Numbered from the stretch's first letter, positions 44,552-56,684 are shown. The stretch is DNA of 64,000 bases from Spinacia oleracea (GCF_020520425.1 NC_079487.1:108906141-108970140), one strand, 5' to 3'. Program-made: numbers and translations. Notes: generated by a model from the letters alone, not told the origin.

Positions 44552-47178
44552 CAACGCGCGGATGGTGCAGGGGCCTGCACGTAGATCTACGTGCACCTGC
44601 ACCAAAACGCAAAAAATAAAAAAATACAAAAAGAACATAAGAAACTAAACAGAAAGAACACAATAGAGTAAACGAAAAGAACATTAACCAAAAGCTGAAA
44701 AGAACACTAATGTTAAAAAACTAAAGAAAATGTACAAAATTGAAAATAACATATTCTCTCTTCTGATACACTATAAAAAGAACAACTATTTTACAAAAAG
44801 AACATCATGTGAAAAATGCAATAGAAAAAAAAATATTATCGATAATATTATAAAAAATTAAAAAACAGTAAAAAAAGTTAAAAAGTTAAAAAGAACACAA
44901 AATAATTAAAAAAAGAACAACAACTTTCTTAGAAAACACAAAGAACAAAATCAAAAGAAAAATAAAATAACAAAAACTCAAAAAAATTTAAGAAAAAGAC
45001 AACAAAAAAAAGAACAAGAGAACAAAACACATGAAAAAGAACAACATTTTCTTTTTCCTTATCAAACAAAAGAACAGAATGAAAGGGACGAAAAGAACAA
45101 CAAATCTATGTTCTTTTATTAGTTGTATTTGTTCTTTTCAAACCAAACCACTTAGTGTTCTAATTAAAAAGACAAAAACGACGAAATTTTGATGCACTTA
45201 AAACGAGATCTATATTTAAATGTATTTTTGTTCTTATCCAACGCATCAGATCTATGTTCTTTTATTAAGTGTTATTTGTTCTATTCAAACGATTTTATGT
45301 TCTAATTAAAAAAAGACGAAACGACGATTTTTTGATGCACTTAAAACTAAATCTATATTTTAAAAAAAAGTATTTTTGTTCTTTTACCACGAATCAGACT
45401 ATGTTCTTTTTTAAGTGTTATGTGTTCTTTTCAAACCATTATATGTTCTTTTTTTAACAATATATGTACGTTGATATAAAAGAACAAACTATTTTGATTT
45501 AAAAGAACAAACTATGTTGATGCCACAATAAAAGTAAAGTTGTGAAAAGAACATTACAATTTGAAAAGAACATTAGAGAAAGAACAAGGAAACGTACCTT
45601 AAACACTTGATCAACATTTATCAGGAGCAGCAATATCTTTTAATAAATCTTAAAAAACTGTTCTCAATCCTCGAAAAATATCACGCTCTCCAGATATTCC
45701 CTTGCTTTGAAAACTAGCCAAATTGAACTAATGTTTTTCTTAATTCACTCATTTTTCAACAAAGGAGAAACATTCAGAAGGAATTTTAGAGAGAGGATAA
45801 GGAGAAAATATATTTTTTACTCTTTCACTCACCATCTCATTCTTTCTCTCTCAAAAAATCTCTCTTATGTTGAGAGAATATAAATCCTCTCCTCTTTCGG
45901 TCTCTAAAATGTATTTATAAAATGACTAATGGTTATGATCCATAAGTACAATTATTATATATATAGTTGCTGAAAAATAGAAAATGAAAAAATAGGAAGT
46001 AGAATCAAAGAATAACAGAGAAGGAGAAAGAAAAAATTCTTAAAGAGTGCATAATGAGAACTATGCACGTGTTTTTATTTTGTTCTTTTAACAGAATATT
46101 ATAAAAAGAACAAATGAAAAGACTAAAAGAACAAATAGAGAGACTAAAAGAACAAGTCAAGTACCTTGTTCAACAATAATATATGATTCGGAAACATCAT
46201 TTTCATCATTCTATTATGAATTATCAAGCACATTATTCATAATATCTGAAAAAATAATAGGTTAACATGTATAAAACCAAGAAAAAGAACGCAACCAAAA
46301 GAACAAAGGATAAATAAAAAGTAAGAAGAAAAATAACACAATAAAATAAAAAGAACAAGTTATGAAACACAAATGAAATTGAAAATAATAAAAAAAGAAG
46401 AACACAATAGAATGAAAGAACAAATTATGAAACGAAAATGGTCTATTTTTCTACTATAATGAAACTGTTCTTTTAATACGAGCATAAAGAAACTGTTCTT
46501 TTAATACGAGCATATGTTCTTTATTACGTAAAACTGTTCTTTTCTGGAAAAAAAATCGTAATTACATAATCCAAATCTTCAAAATCAGCGATTTCAATGA
46601 AATCAACGTGTTGTTACATAATTTGATTCATTAAAATCATCAAAACCACCAAAACTCGATTATTACAAAAACAAAATCATCAAACACACGATTATTACAA
46701 AATCAAAATCTTCAAAACCTAGAATTTATTTTTTCAAAATTGAAAAATTACCTTCCAAAATCTGATTATCAGCTGCAGAATTCAGATTTGAAGAAGAAGA
46801 ATCGATTTAATTTGATGTTGAAGCAGAAAAATCAACGAATTTTTGGGAATTTTCACTACTTTCTCTCTCTAAGAACTATTTTAGAAAACCTAGTTCATAC
46901 TTTCTCTCTCCTCTTCACAATTTGAGTTCAAAACCTAAAATCTAGAAAAATATATATCGCAAGAAGAAAACAAATCGAATAAAAATCGCGAAAAACAGAG
47001 CTGAAAAGAACAGAGCCTTTAATGTTCTTTTGTTCTAGGGTATTGTTCTTTTGTTCTAGGAAAATGTTCTTTTGTTCCCAGGATTTAATGAAACACGCGC
47101 GTTTTATGTGTTTTTTATGTCGTTTTGTTTCAGGTGCACCTAGAGCACGGTGCACACGCCTGCACCATCAAATTTGCG
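44552..47178. mobile_element. Mutator-type element with GTGCAC ends and AAAGAACA repeats
   Basis: A 2627-bp element with exact CACATCTAC on both sides (44543-44551, 47179-47187). Ends are inverted relatives: GGATGGTGCAGG, then TGCAC and GTGCACCTG at the left, and the inverse at the right (GGTGCACCTAGAGCACGGTG, then GCCTGCACCATC). The left end includes a perfect 20-bp palindrome (44576-44595, TGCACGTAGATCTACGTGCA). The interior is AT-rich and contains dozens of AAAAGAACA or TGTTCTTTT motifs. No transposase or supported gene is present. The right end lies 171 bp upstream of the alpha-SNAP start codon. A 277-bp relative sits at 61082-61358. Confidence 0.88.
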
Positions 47179-47187
47179 CACATCTAC

Positions 47188-47349
47188 TCAAAATTTCATC
47201 CGTCCTAATTTCAAGTGTTCAACACTTCTAGACTCCCATCGCATATACTCATCTCACGCGCTGCCCCAACAAACACCTTGGAAAAAGCGCCCACCGAAGA
47301 GAGAAAACAAAATTAGGAGAGAGAATTTTTTTTTGCAGAGAAGACAACA
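47188..47349 (+). promoter_or_regulatory. Short proximal region of alpha-SNAP
   Basis: Only about 160 bp of non-transposon DNA separates the Mutator-type element from the alpha-SNAP ATG. It contains the presumed 5' UTR (purine-rich, GAGAGAAAAC...GAGAGAG). No convincing TATA box is seen. Confidence 0.45.
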
Positions 47350-50300
47350 ATGAGCAATTACTTAGCGCAAGGAGAGGAATTCGAGAAGAAGGCCGAGAAA
47401 AAACTCACTGGTTGGAGTTTTGGATTTAACAACAAACACGAAGATGCTGCTGAATTGTTCGAAAAGGCTGCCAATTTTTACAAACTTGCCAAATCCTGTA
47501 TTATTTCTTCCATTTACTTACCGATTAATCAATTATTTCAATTATGTTGGTAATTTCTTGTTGTTGATTGACCGATCGATCATCAGTTTATTGCTTATTG
47601 ATCTGTTTTTGCCGATTGTCGGATAATTAGGGTTTATGGTTACGGAGTGTGTTGAATCATGCTTTTTTTTTTGTGTGTGATTGGTTATTGTAATTGGTGT
47701 CGTTTTTAGTATCAGCATTGGTTGAAATTGTTGATTGTTTTTATTGATTTTTGTTTATAGACATTTGATCATCGTTATGTAAATCATGTCAATATCCGCA
47801 TTTATTTGTTTGGATTGAATTGTTGTTTTTGTTATTCGTATTTAATAGATCTGATCGTGTGATTAGGATCCATAGGCTTTCAATTGAGTAATGGTAAACA
47901 CTTTTCGATGTCGTTGATTGTAAGTGGATCTTTAAAACATTGCTAGAAATACAACGTATGGCTGCAAGCCTGCAACTTATACCAGCATGCAATATAGTTG
48001 TTTCTGATCGTATGTGTAATTGGTTAAGTAACAGTTTACATAGTCTGAAGTAGGAAAGATGAGTTGTTTTTTTTATAGCATGCTAATTAATGTATTATTG
48101 GTGAATTTCAGGGGATCAGGCCGGTGCCGCATATCTTAAGTTGGCAAACTGTTATTTGAAGGTGAATATTGTTTTCATAAGACTAGATTTTAAATTGAAG
48201 TTTAGTTGGCCAACTGGTATTTTGCGCTCGTTGTAATGGTTTTAGTTCATGCATGCAGGTGGATAGTAAACATGAAGCTGCCAATGCATATGCTGAGGCA
48301 GGTCATGCCTATAAGAAGACCTCATCCAAGGGTAATATGAATTGAATGATTTATGGAAGTATGGAACAGTACATGTTAATTGTGATTGCTTCATGAACAC
48401 GCTGATTCATATTCTAGGAGATTTGCATTGATCTTCACTGTTGTGACAGTGCTCAAATTTCTCTAGTGACATAATTAATTTATTTCCTGTTATCTACAGG
48501 TTTTCACCTACGTTATTAACATTCAACAAACTCACTAAAATTTAACAATTATCACTAAAGTGCCATGGTATAGATACCTAAAATGCTGAAATATCAGTTT
48601 TAGCCATTGTTTTTTTACATGTGAACGCTCTATTTAAGTGCCTTGAGATGTATCGTCAACTCATTATAGGTTGTTGCTCACTTTATGATCTCCTGACAAT
48701 TTCTTTGTTTTTGCACAGTTTACTAGTTAAGTATTTTCTCAGTCAGCTAAAAATTAAATAACTGGAACTGAATTCTGGAATGCTGCAATCAATGCCATAG
48801 ACTTGCCAACTGTTCTCATATCCTATCTTAATTAGGGGTATCTGCCTGTTCTTAACAGAATTAGACTAGGTTTTTCCTCTTTGTAAGCAGGCTTTGTCAA
48901 GGCTCACTACATCAAGTACCTTTTCCTTAGAGAGAAATGGGAAGTTAGTCTAGTGATATTAGGAAATAGCCTCTTTGGAACTGGCAACTCCGTGTACATT
49001 TGCCCAAGAAGCCTAGACCCTGGAATATGTAGGTGCATCTTTCACTTTGATTGATGGTTTAGTGTGGTTTCATTTGTATCATGAACTGTTAATGATGTAT
49101 CACCACGTAACAACCAGGTTTGATCTTGTAGCCATAAAATGGTAAATTTTTTTACAGGTTAATGACTGTATTTTATCTTTGGGAGATTTAAATTGCATTG
49201 ATTAGTCTGGAAGGAAAGGCAGAAGTATTTGTTCATATTGTATGGGACTGATTTGCCGATGTAAAAATGCATCCAGTTGAGTTGCACTATTCTGTAATTA
49301 TAGGGCATTCCCTAATGGCCCTTGTTAATGGAATGTTGCAAATTATGTTCGTGTGGCTATCACTAAGATCCCAGTCCCACTAGTTATGATATCTAGGCTT
49401 GTCGAGCTAGGTAACAACATTTTGGTTGGGACGAGTTCTAATCTTTTCAAATCTCTATGCTTTGCAGAGGCGGTATCTTGTTTGGAGCAGGCTGTAAATA
49501 GCTTTCTTGAAATGGGAAAACTTAATATGGGTGCTAGATATTGTAAGGTAAACTAAATGGTTGAAAGTTGGTTTTATCTCTATTTGGTTGATACACGCAT
49601 TAATTTCTTTCTGATATCTCTATATTGTCTTTATTAGATTATCAGCTTTTTACTTTGTTTTTAATTAAGTCGATTTTGATGATGATTAGAATCTCTTTCG
49701 ATTGTAATTTATGAATATGTACATTATGCGTGATAAATTGCACAGGGTTCATTATATCCTTTATTTGAAAGGGATAATGACAATCTCGTTTCTCATTGTC
49801 CCTCATGATTTATCTCATTTGCACAGGAAATTGCCGAAATATATGAGACTGATGAAAATTTGGAGCAGGCTATTGCTTGGTATGAGAAAGCTGCAGATCT
49901 TTTTAAAAGTGAAGAGGTGACAACCTCTGCAAACCAGAACAGGCAGAAAGTTGCACAGTATTCTGCACAGTTGGAACAGTATGCTTTCCCCCCTCCATCC
50001 TTTCTTTTTGAACAATTTTTTTTTTTTTTTTTTGATAAACAAATTAATTCATTGATAAAATGTCATACGACATCTACATAAAGATTTCAATCTAACAAAT
50101 ACATAACAATCGAATCAAATAAAAACTTCCTTTCACCATAGCTACGATCGTAGTATATCAAACATTCTGTATACCCTCTTTTATATCGCTGTGATTTACA
50201 ACCTTCATTGACGAGGGGGTCTATAGATCTGTTGTAGCCGTGACAAATATGATTTCCGTCTGATTCGTCTGATTGTAGTCGAAAGATTGACATCCTCTTC

Positions 50301-53300
50301 GATCCCGCATAAATCTTTACCAAAGAAACAACCTGACTAAACTAAACACACAAAACTTAACTAAAAACAAACTCACCATAGGGGTACTTACTACACTGAA
50401 ACAATCAAACCCACCATAGGGTTACTTACTACACCGAAACTATGTAGTTTTATTGAGATCTAACGCAAAAACACAACAGAATTGAAAGAGAAGGGGCGGA
50501 AATAACCAAATTTTCGAAGAAAATTGGCTATTTCCGCCCTAGAAAACCCTAATTTTTGTAAACCCTAAAAAGAGAGAGAAAAGAGGGAGAGAGGGGAGAA
50601 GCGCTAATTTTAACAGTACCCTAATTTGTAAACCCTAATTTTTGCTTCTTTTTGAACAATTAAGTGTTGCTCTGCTCGTTAATTCCTGCTTGGTCTACCT
50701 ATTCAGTATGATTTATGCTACATGCTTTTCCCAATAATTGTGGGACTGGCATGGTGGTAGGAAAGTGGATCCATTCATTTGTTTATTGCTAGGAACAACT
50801 TATGCTTTTACTGGAAAGTTGTGTCAACGTTATTGGTCAACCCTCTTTGTTCGACCCTGTATATTTATGCTAGAGCCTAGAAGTTCAGTGGAGATCAGAA
50901 TTTGATTATTTATTGAACTGTTGGATACTTGGATAATTGAATTTGTTCTGTTTGTGGAACTTCTTGGCATATAGGGCAGTGGGTACTTATGTGTGCTTTT
51001 CTGTACAAGAATTTATATCTTGAGAGTTGATCAGAAAGTTACTTATGACAATGATGTTCCATGAGACTGTAGTTCATCAGTTAACCTGGCAGATTGTTTG
51101 TTAGCTAGTCTCGCTGCAACTTGTCAATCATATTCTGCTTAGCTGTGATGCAAAATGGCTTCTGCCAAGGGAGTTTGGGTTGCACAGGAATTGTAGTTTC
51201 ATTTTCGAAGGTGGAGGTAATGGAAGTATTAATTTTGTTCTCCTTGGTAAATTGGTGACACAATATGCCAATATCAGGTTGTTAGGCTTCTTTAAATGTC
51301 ATTTGAATGGATACTCCAGAACTTTCCTTTTCACCTCCTTTTTTGCGAGTTTCTGTTGGGCATGGGTAGTTTATTGGGTTTTCTTCACGCTCTAAGTTGC
51401 ATAAATCCATCTGTTGCGCTCATTTCCTTTGTTTCCAATTGCCAAAAATAAAAAGTACCTTGGAAGCCTTTGTCGGCAATCTCAAAAGACACACATTTGA
51501 ATGTTTTTGACTTCCATTCGTTCTCCATTTTTATGCCTCAAGATTTCTCCTGGATCACCAAATAGAGTGCTCTGCATGTGGATTGTTCATGTTAGGAAAG
51601 CTCCTTAATCACAAATTACTGGCAATTTGGACTTTGGTACTTAAAACTGCAGGGCATTTAAACTCAGTTGGTTAGACGATGATTAATGTGGAGTATTGAC
51701 ATGATTTGATATGCCATTTTTGAGTTGTCCACCCTATTCCTACCTGAAGCATCTCTGCGCACCTTTGTTAAGTCTGGAAGATGGATTTTAGGAGTACCTT
51801 TCCTCATATCATGTACTGCTGCTTTGCCTTTAGTGTGCATGCTAAAAAGGGATCAGTTACTGTATTGATGAAGTGAATTTATAGTGTAATTATAAAGTGC
51901 GTATTTCATTCAGGTACCCAAAGGCAATTGAGATTTATGAAGATATAGCACGACAATCTCTGAATAATTCGTTGCTGAAATATGGAGTCAAAGGTCACCT
52001 TCTCAATGCCGGGCTTTGCCATCTCTGTAAGGGAGACGTCGTTTCCATAACCAATGCATTGGAAAAATATCAGGTTTCTTTTCAACTTAATTGTAGAAAC
52101 TGTGAAGTTTTGCATTGACATATGGAATTCTCATATTATTGTTCTTGAACCATCAGGATCTGGATCCTACTTTTGCGGGAACACGTGAATACAAAATGCT
52201 TTCGGTATATCTCCAACTTTCTGTGCTCGTGTTGTTTTATGTTTTCTGTTTGTATTATTTGTTGGCATATTGATCCATGTGAATGTATTTAGAATTAGAA
52301 TGGTTGCATTTGAGAGGAAGGATTGGGTAAGAGAAGTGGGCAACGTAGTGTAACACCATTGCTTATTTGCTTGAGTTATAAACTTCTAATAATGGACATG
52401 GGTGGACCTTTTGTCCTTGCATGGCTAAACTTGAAAAGATTGCAATAAACTACTAATCTGCTGAAACAAACGGCTACTTCTCCTCTAGTTTCTCATTCCA
52501 TATCTTCTTAGCGTCCTCTATTGGTAGTGAATTAATTAATCAGTAAGTATCTTTTAGATTCTTTTGCAATTTGAAGTTCTTTTTACTCCTTCCAGCTGGA
52601 AATGATTGTCAGATTCGTTATTTACACTATTTTGGACGTCCCTGTAAAGTTGTCAAAATAGAAATGGTTTATTTCCATGAATATCTTACTAAAGTTGAGA
52701 ACTGGGGAGAGTGGGCATCCCACAGCTGTTATGAAGGGTCTTATTTTGTGAAGTTGTGTTATTTTCTTAAAATACATGGCCAGTGAATCTTTAGGATAAC
52801 GTGACAATTATCTAAGGTTCGACTGGATTACATTGTTAGCTATGCTTGTTACTCCAATAGAGATTTCTATGTTGTTTTGTGGTTGCAGGATTTGGCTTCT
52901 TCAATTGACGACCAAGATGTTGGAAAATTTACGGATGTTGTGAAAGAGTTTGATAGCATGACCCCACTGGTATCATTTCTCTGAAATAAGAAGCCTTCAT
53001 TTAATGTTCCTTCGAATGAGCATATGCATGGGCCTCTTCCTGAAATTTAAAATGTTCAATTACATATTTCCATTGTCATCCTAAACATAATTCACATACA
53101 TCCAGGTTAAAATGTAAATAAGAGCAGTAAAATTGGTTACAAAAACCTTTATGCTTGAAGAGTCAAAAGTATTTGAACAAGTTTATTGTGTGTTTAATGC
53201 TTAGAACAAAAGAAAATTGCAAGTTATTAAAGGATGAACTGCTGCAATTGGCAGGATATTGAAATTCCTGCTTATTAGATTAATTAGTTTATAGCTTAAA

Positions 53301-53700
53301 AACCGTATGTAGCAGTTTTGGGACAATCCATGCATACTACTACTGTATAGGGTTACCTAAAGTTTCTCATTGGTGCTTCCCCTAATTTTTTCTTGGGACA
53401 TTTTTGCTCTCCCCTTTTGCATCTTAAAACCTCCGAGTTTAAATAGTTGCTGGATAAGGCACTCGAGTCTCATGCCAGTATATAGTCATTTCTCGTATGT
53501 GCTCGTCTTGAGTTTGATCTTACAGTGGTGGGTTTGTTTTCTGGAAATGTATTTGGAACTCTTTTTACCATGTGCATTGTTGTGATTTTTTCTGTTTCTG
53601 TATTTTGTTTGATGCATAGGACGCGTGGAAGACAACTCTACTTCTAAGAGTGAAGGAAAAACTGAAGGCCCAAGATAACGATGATGATGATCTTACATGA
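47350..53700 (+). CDS. ASNAP: Alpha-soluble NSF attachment protein (alpha-SNAP), nine exons
   Basis: Adaptor that recruits the ATPase NSF to SNARE complexes so they can be disassembled after membrane fusion; cytosolic, peripheral on membranes. Exons are 47350-47497, 48112-48161, 48259-48331, 49468-49547, 49827-49978, 51914-52073, 52157-52204, 52889-52969 and 53620-53700, 873 nt or 290 aa, within one residue of the Arabidopsis protein. Seen in the translation: N-terminal [14 protein letters not shown]-like helical repeats ([50 protein letters not shown]), the near-invariant [23 protein letters not shown] and [14 protein letters not shown], and the C-terminal [10 protein letters not shown] plus acidic DDDDLT. 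All junctions are GT-AG. Intron 5 (1.9 kb) contains a 628-bp retroposon. No break is seen. Confidence 0.96.
50018..50645 (-). mobile_element. Polyadenylated retroposon in alpha-SNAP intron 5
   Basis: A 628-bp insertion flanked by an exact 16-bp duplication, TTCTTTTTGAACAATT (50002-50017 and 50646-50661). On the minus strand it ends in a poly(A) tail preceded by AATTAATTTGTTTATC, the look of a plant LINE 3' end. Its 5' part carries repeated AAACCCTAA (telo-box) motifs and a purine/pyrimidine tract. One 78-codon frame (50323-50087, [17 protein letters not shown] start) has no recognised family. It may be a short non-autonomous LINE or a retroposed transcript; it lies antisense to its host gene. 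Confidence 0.8.
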
Positions 53701-54566
53701 GTGATTTCTTAAATGGCTCTCAACTTTTGATTTGTTCCATTTAGATAAGAGTGCTGCCGTGATGTACAAATGATCTTCAGTGACTTTTTAAGCATTGACT
53801 ATGTATGTTTCATGTTGGAGAAATTATTGATCTACAGATCTGGTGTTTGTGATTGTATTTTAGTCTAAAAAGAAGAGGGTTTATCCTTGTTTTACTGGGA
53901 TGGGTTTTGCCTCTCATTATTGGACATTTGACTAATGTGAATGTGATTTGTATCATAAGCAGTGGTGTCTAATGTCAATGTGACAGTGCTTTTGCTGTTG
54001 TCAATACTCTTAACATCTGCAATTAGAGTTGCTAACACCACGCATGGGGCGGTTAAATTTTCAGTACATTGTGCAAGATCGCGCTTCGTTCTATTCAACT
54101 TACTTTAACTTAACCTATCGTAAACTTATCTATTCGTATATGAACTTGTTTAGCAAAACATAACCTTAATTGCACTCGTTAATTAAAAAATCCATACAAA
54201 ATTACTTTGGAAATAAATGTCATGTTTAATTTACCTTATTATTCAAATTTAATAACTAAATAAGATTACATCAGTGAGAATCTATGAACAAAACTTTTTC
54301 TAAATGATTTTCATTTGTTTTTAAATTCCTTATAAATTCTAAGGATTCCATAATTTTGAAACATTCAACAAACTGAAAAGAAAATTCTCAATTAAGTTTG
54401 TTTATACTATATAACCAGCTTGTTTATCAAGTGAATGACAATGATGACCGTTTGTAAATATGCTCTTAAACATTCGCCTGCATTTTATTGTAAAGTTAGG
54501 GAAACTAATTTTGGCTCCACTTCATTGCATTTGGTACACCTTTTTGTGAATATAACACAATTTCCC
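53701..54566. other. alpha-SNAP 3' UTR and intergenic DNA
   Basis: The first 200 bp or so should be 3' UTR. The remainder is AT-rich with no supported gene. Confidence 0.5.
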
Positions 54567-54584
54567 GTGCATTATAGTGCTTGT

Positions 54585-54784
54585 TTTTTTTTTGGTTCTA
54601 CTACGAGGAATTCCTACCGCCTTCGACGAGTAGACTAATCTCCCGTGGGAGTTTGCATGAGTACCTCGATGGGCATCATCCCTCCCAGTTGAAGTTTTTC
54701 CATTCTCAAGGCTCGAAGCCGAGACCTTGGTTAAGGAGCAAGAGATTCTTAACCACTCATGCCAACTTCAATTGGTACATTATA
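54585..54784 (-). mobile_element. tRNA-derived SINE with 18-bp duplication
   Basis: About 200 bp flanked by GTGCATTATAGTGCTTGT on both sides (54567-54584, 54785-54802). On the minus strand it has TTGGCATGAGTGGTTAAG (A-box region), then GGTCTCGGCTTCGAGCC (B-box region), a body with ACTTCAACTGGGAGGGATGA, and a terminal A-run. This is the standard plant SINE layout. Confidence 0.88.
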
Positions 54785-54835
54785 GTGCATTATAGTGCTT
54801 GTGCCTGGGCAAGGTTAATGACTAGCAAGTAGCAA

Positions 54836-55538
54836 GTGGACTCCTCCTGCTTTGTGTTCAATAGCACAATAGCACGCACCACGTTCGCCGAATCACATTT
54901 GCGTGAGCTTCAGCCATTTTGGGTGACCATTGGGCCTCTAACCTCTTCACTGCTGCACCAAGAACTTCCCCCAGCTCGTCTCTACACACAGACACCGAAA
55001 CAAATTCGCGACTTCCTTCAAAGTTTAAATATTCTTCCCGTCATTTCGAGCTGCAAATTTAGCTTCTCTTTACTAGAATTACTCCATTTGGTGAAAACCC
55101 AGGACCTCATTTACAGCTTTTCTTCTCAGAGGTATGCAACTAAATCAATTTCATTATTTCAAATTATCTTTTTGTATTTTAATTCTTCTCATTAGGCTGT
55201 CGATGCTTATGTGAATTCTTCAATTGTTTGGTTTCTTTCTTTTAAATTAAGCTTAAACCCTAATGTTGAATTTTGAATTCCACCAAAGAAAGGGTTTATT
55301 GAGGAATGGCATAGGTGGGAAATAGAGCAAGGAATTGGGGGTCAAATATTACATGGATAGAATTTTATTTGTGGGGCAAAAAAACCTAAAAGATAGATAA
55401 ACTGTAATTTCTACGTGTATGATTCTGAGCTTTGGAATTTTTTAGGAGAAAGTAGGAATTTGTGAGTTCTATTCATAGTACTAGTGAAGGGTCTTACCAC
55501 TAACCAATCTGTTGGGACAATTTATAATTGGCAAGCAT
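54836..55538 (+). other. Presumed 5' leader of the alpha/beta hydrolase gene
   Basis: An open stretch (54836-55195) without domain similarity. A CAGAG|GTATGC donor near 55132 and an AAG acceptor just before the hydrolase ATG could define a 5'-UTR intron. It is interpreted as promoter plus spliced leader rather than a protein gene. Confidence 0.35.
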
Positions 55539-56492
55539 ATGGCATTAGCTTTCGCCTTGCCATTGCCTCGGCAACATCAGCCTCCAATCCGAGGATTAAA
55601 TTTGGGTCCCCGGTTGTCGTTTAGTGGTCCCCAGTGCGTCCCTATTGTAGCTCCGGCTGCTTCTCTCTCTGACCCACCTCGCCCTGCTGTGATACTCCCT
55701 GGTCTGGGGAATAATTCAGGAGATTACCAGAGGCTGCAAGTGAGCTTAGAGGAATATGGGGTTAAGAGTGTAGTTGCTAGAGTTTCGAGGCTGGATTGGT
55801 TTAGGAATGCGGCTGGTTTAGTGGATCCCAATTACTGGAAGGGCACCCTTTGTCCTCGTCCAGTTTTAGACTGGTACCTTAATAGGGTGGATGAAGCTGT
55901 GAATGAAGCCAAGGAGATTGCTCAGGGAAAGCCTCTTTCTTTGATTGGGCATTCGGCGGGAGGATGGCTTGCACGAGTTTATATGGAGGAATTTGGGAAG
56001 TCTGATATCTCATTGCTTTTGACACTCGGAACTCCACATTTGCCGCCTCCAAAAGGCGTATCTGGTGCAATTGATCAGACGAGGGGGCTTTTGAATTATG
56101 TTCAAGAGCATTGTGCGAAAGCTGTGTATACTCCTGAGCTTAAGTATGTATGCATTGCTGGAAGATACATCCAAGGAGCTCGGGCATTTGGAAACTCATA
56201 TGACATAGAGGAGGCATCTCAAGGAGCTGCAGTTGTTAATGTTTCTGAGTCAACTTCGAATGCTGTTACATTTCAGTCCCGCTTTGTTGGTCAGGGGTAT
56301 AAGCAAGTTTGTGGGCAGGCAGATGTGTGGGGTGATGGAGTTGTTCCTGAGGTATCTGCTCATTTGGAGGGTGCTCTTAATATTAGCTTGGATGGAATAT
56401 ATCACTCTCCTGTTGGTTCAGACGATATATCCAGACCTTGGTATGGTTCGCCAACAATTATTAGCAAATGGATTAACCACCTCCTAGAATGA
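55539..56492 (+). CDS. Alpha/beta-hydrolase (lipase-like), possibly plastid targeted
   Basis: A single-exon coding region of 317 aa. The nucleophile elbow is LIGHSAGGWLARV (Ser at about residue 139), preceded by an AVILPGLGNNSGDY oxyanion-type loop. A likely acid lies in WGDGVVP and the catalytic His in GIYHSP near the C-terminus. TLGTPHLPPPKG after the elbow recalls PGAP1/lipase-like members. The first 45 residues are rich in Pro, Arg, Ser and Ala with few acids, so a chloroplast transit peptide is possible. The ATG at 55539 was chosen because it opens this region; upstream in-frame sequence has no ATG. Substrate is unknown; an ester or lipid is expected from the family. The frame is intact. 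Confidence 0.88.
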   Translation: MALAFALPLPRQHQPPIRGLNLGPRLSFSGPQCVPIVAPAASLSDPPRPAVILPGLGNNSGDYQRLQVSLEEYGVKSVVARVSRLDWFRNAAGLVDPNYWKGTLCPRPVLDWYLNRVDEAVNEAKEIAQGKPLSLIGHSAGGWLARVYMEEFGKSDISLLLTLGTPHLPPPKGVSGAIDQTRGLLNYVQEHCAKAVYTPELKYVCIAGRYIQGARAFGNSYDIEEASQGAAVVNVSESTSNAVTFQSRFVGQGYKQVCGQADVWGDGVVPEVSAHLEGALNISLDGIYHSPVGSDDISRPWYGSPTIISKWINHLLE

Positions 56493-56684
56493 CCAGATGT
56501 GGGTGCTTCAATCAAAGTGATAATGTAAAATGAGATTAGCTTTTGTTGGTGCTCTTATGAGCACATTGCTTTCTCATCGCAGCAAGTATTCGTAGATTCA
56601 TTCATTAATTAAGTAGCTTTTACTCGTATTTCACACAATGATCCCTGTAGTTAAGATCTCAACGGTATATAACAAACCCGTTTT

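Noticed and set aside
44552-47178. Helitron interpretation of the AAAGAACA-rich element
   Set aside because: It has inverted terminal repeats and an exact 9-bp target duplication, which Helitrons lack.
46740-47231. Lys/Phe-rich frames near the right end of the 44552 element
   Set aside because: They read the AAAGAACA/TGTTCTTTT text and have no domain.
54836-55195. 119-codon frame upstream of the hydrolase as a protein gene
   Set aside because: No similarity recognised; position and nearby donor fit a spliced leader.
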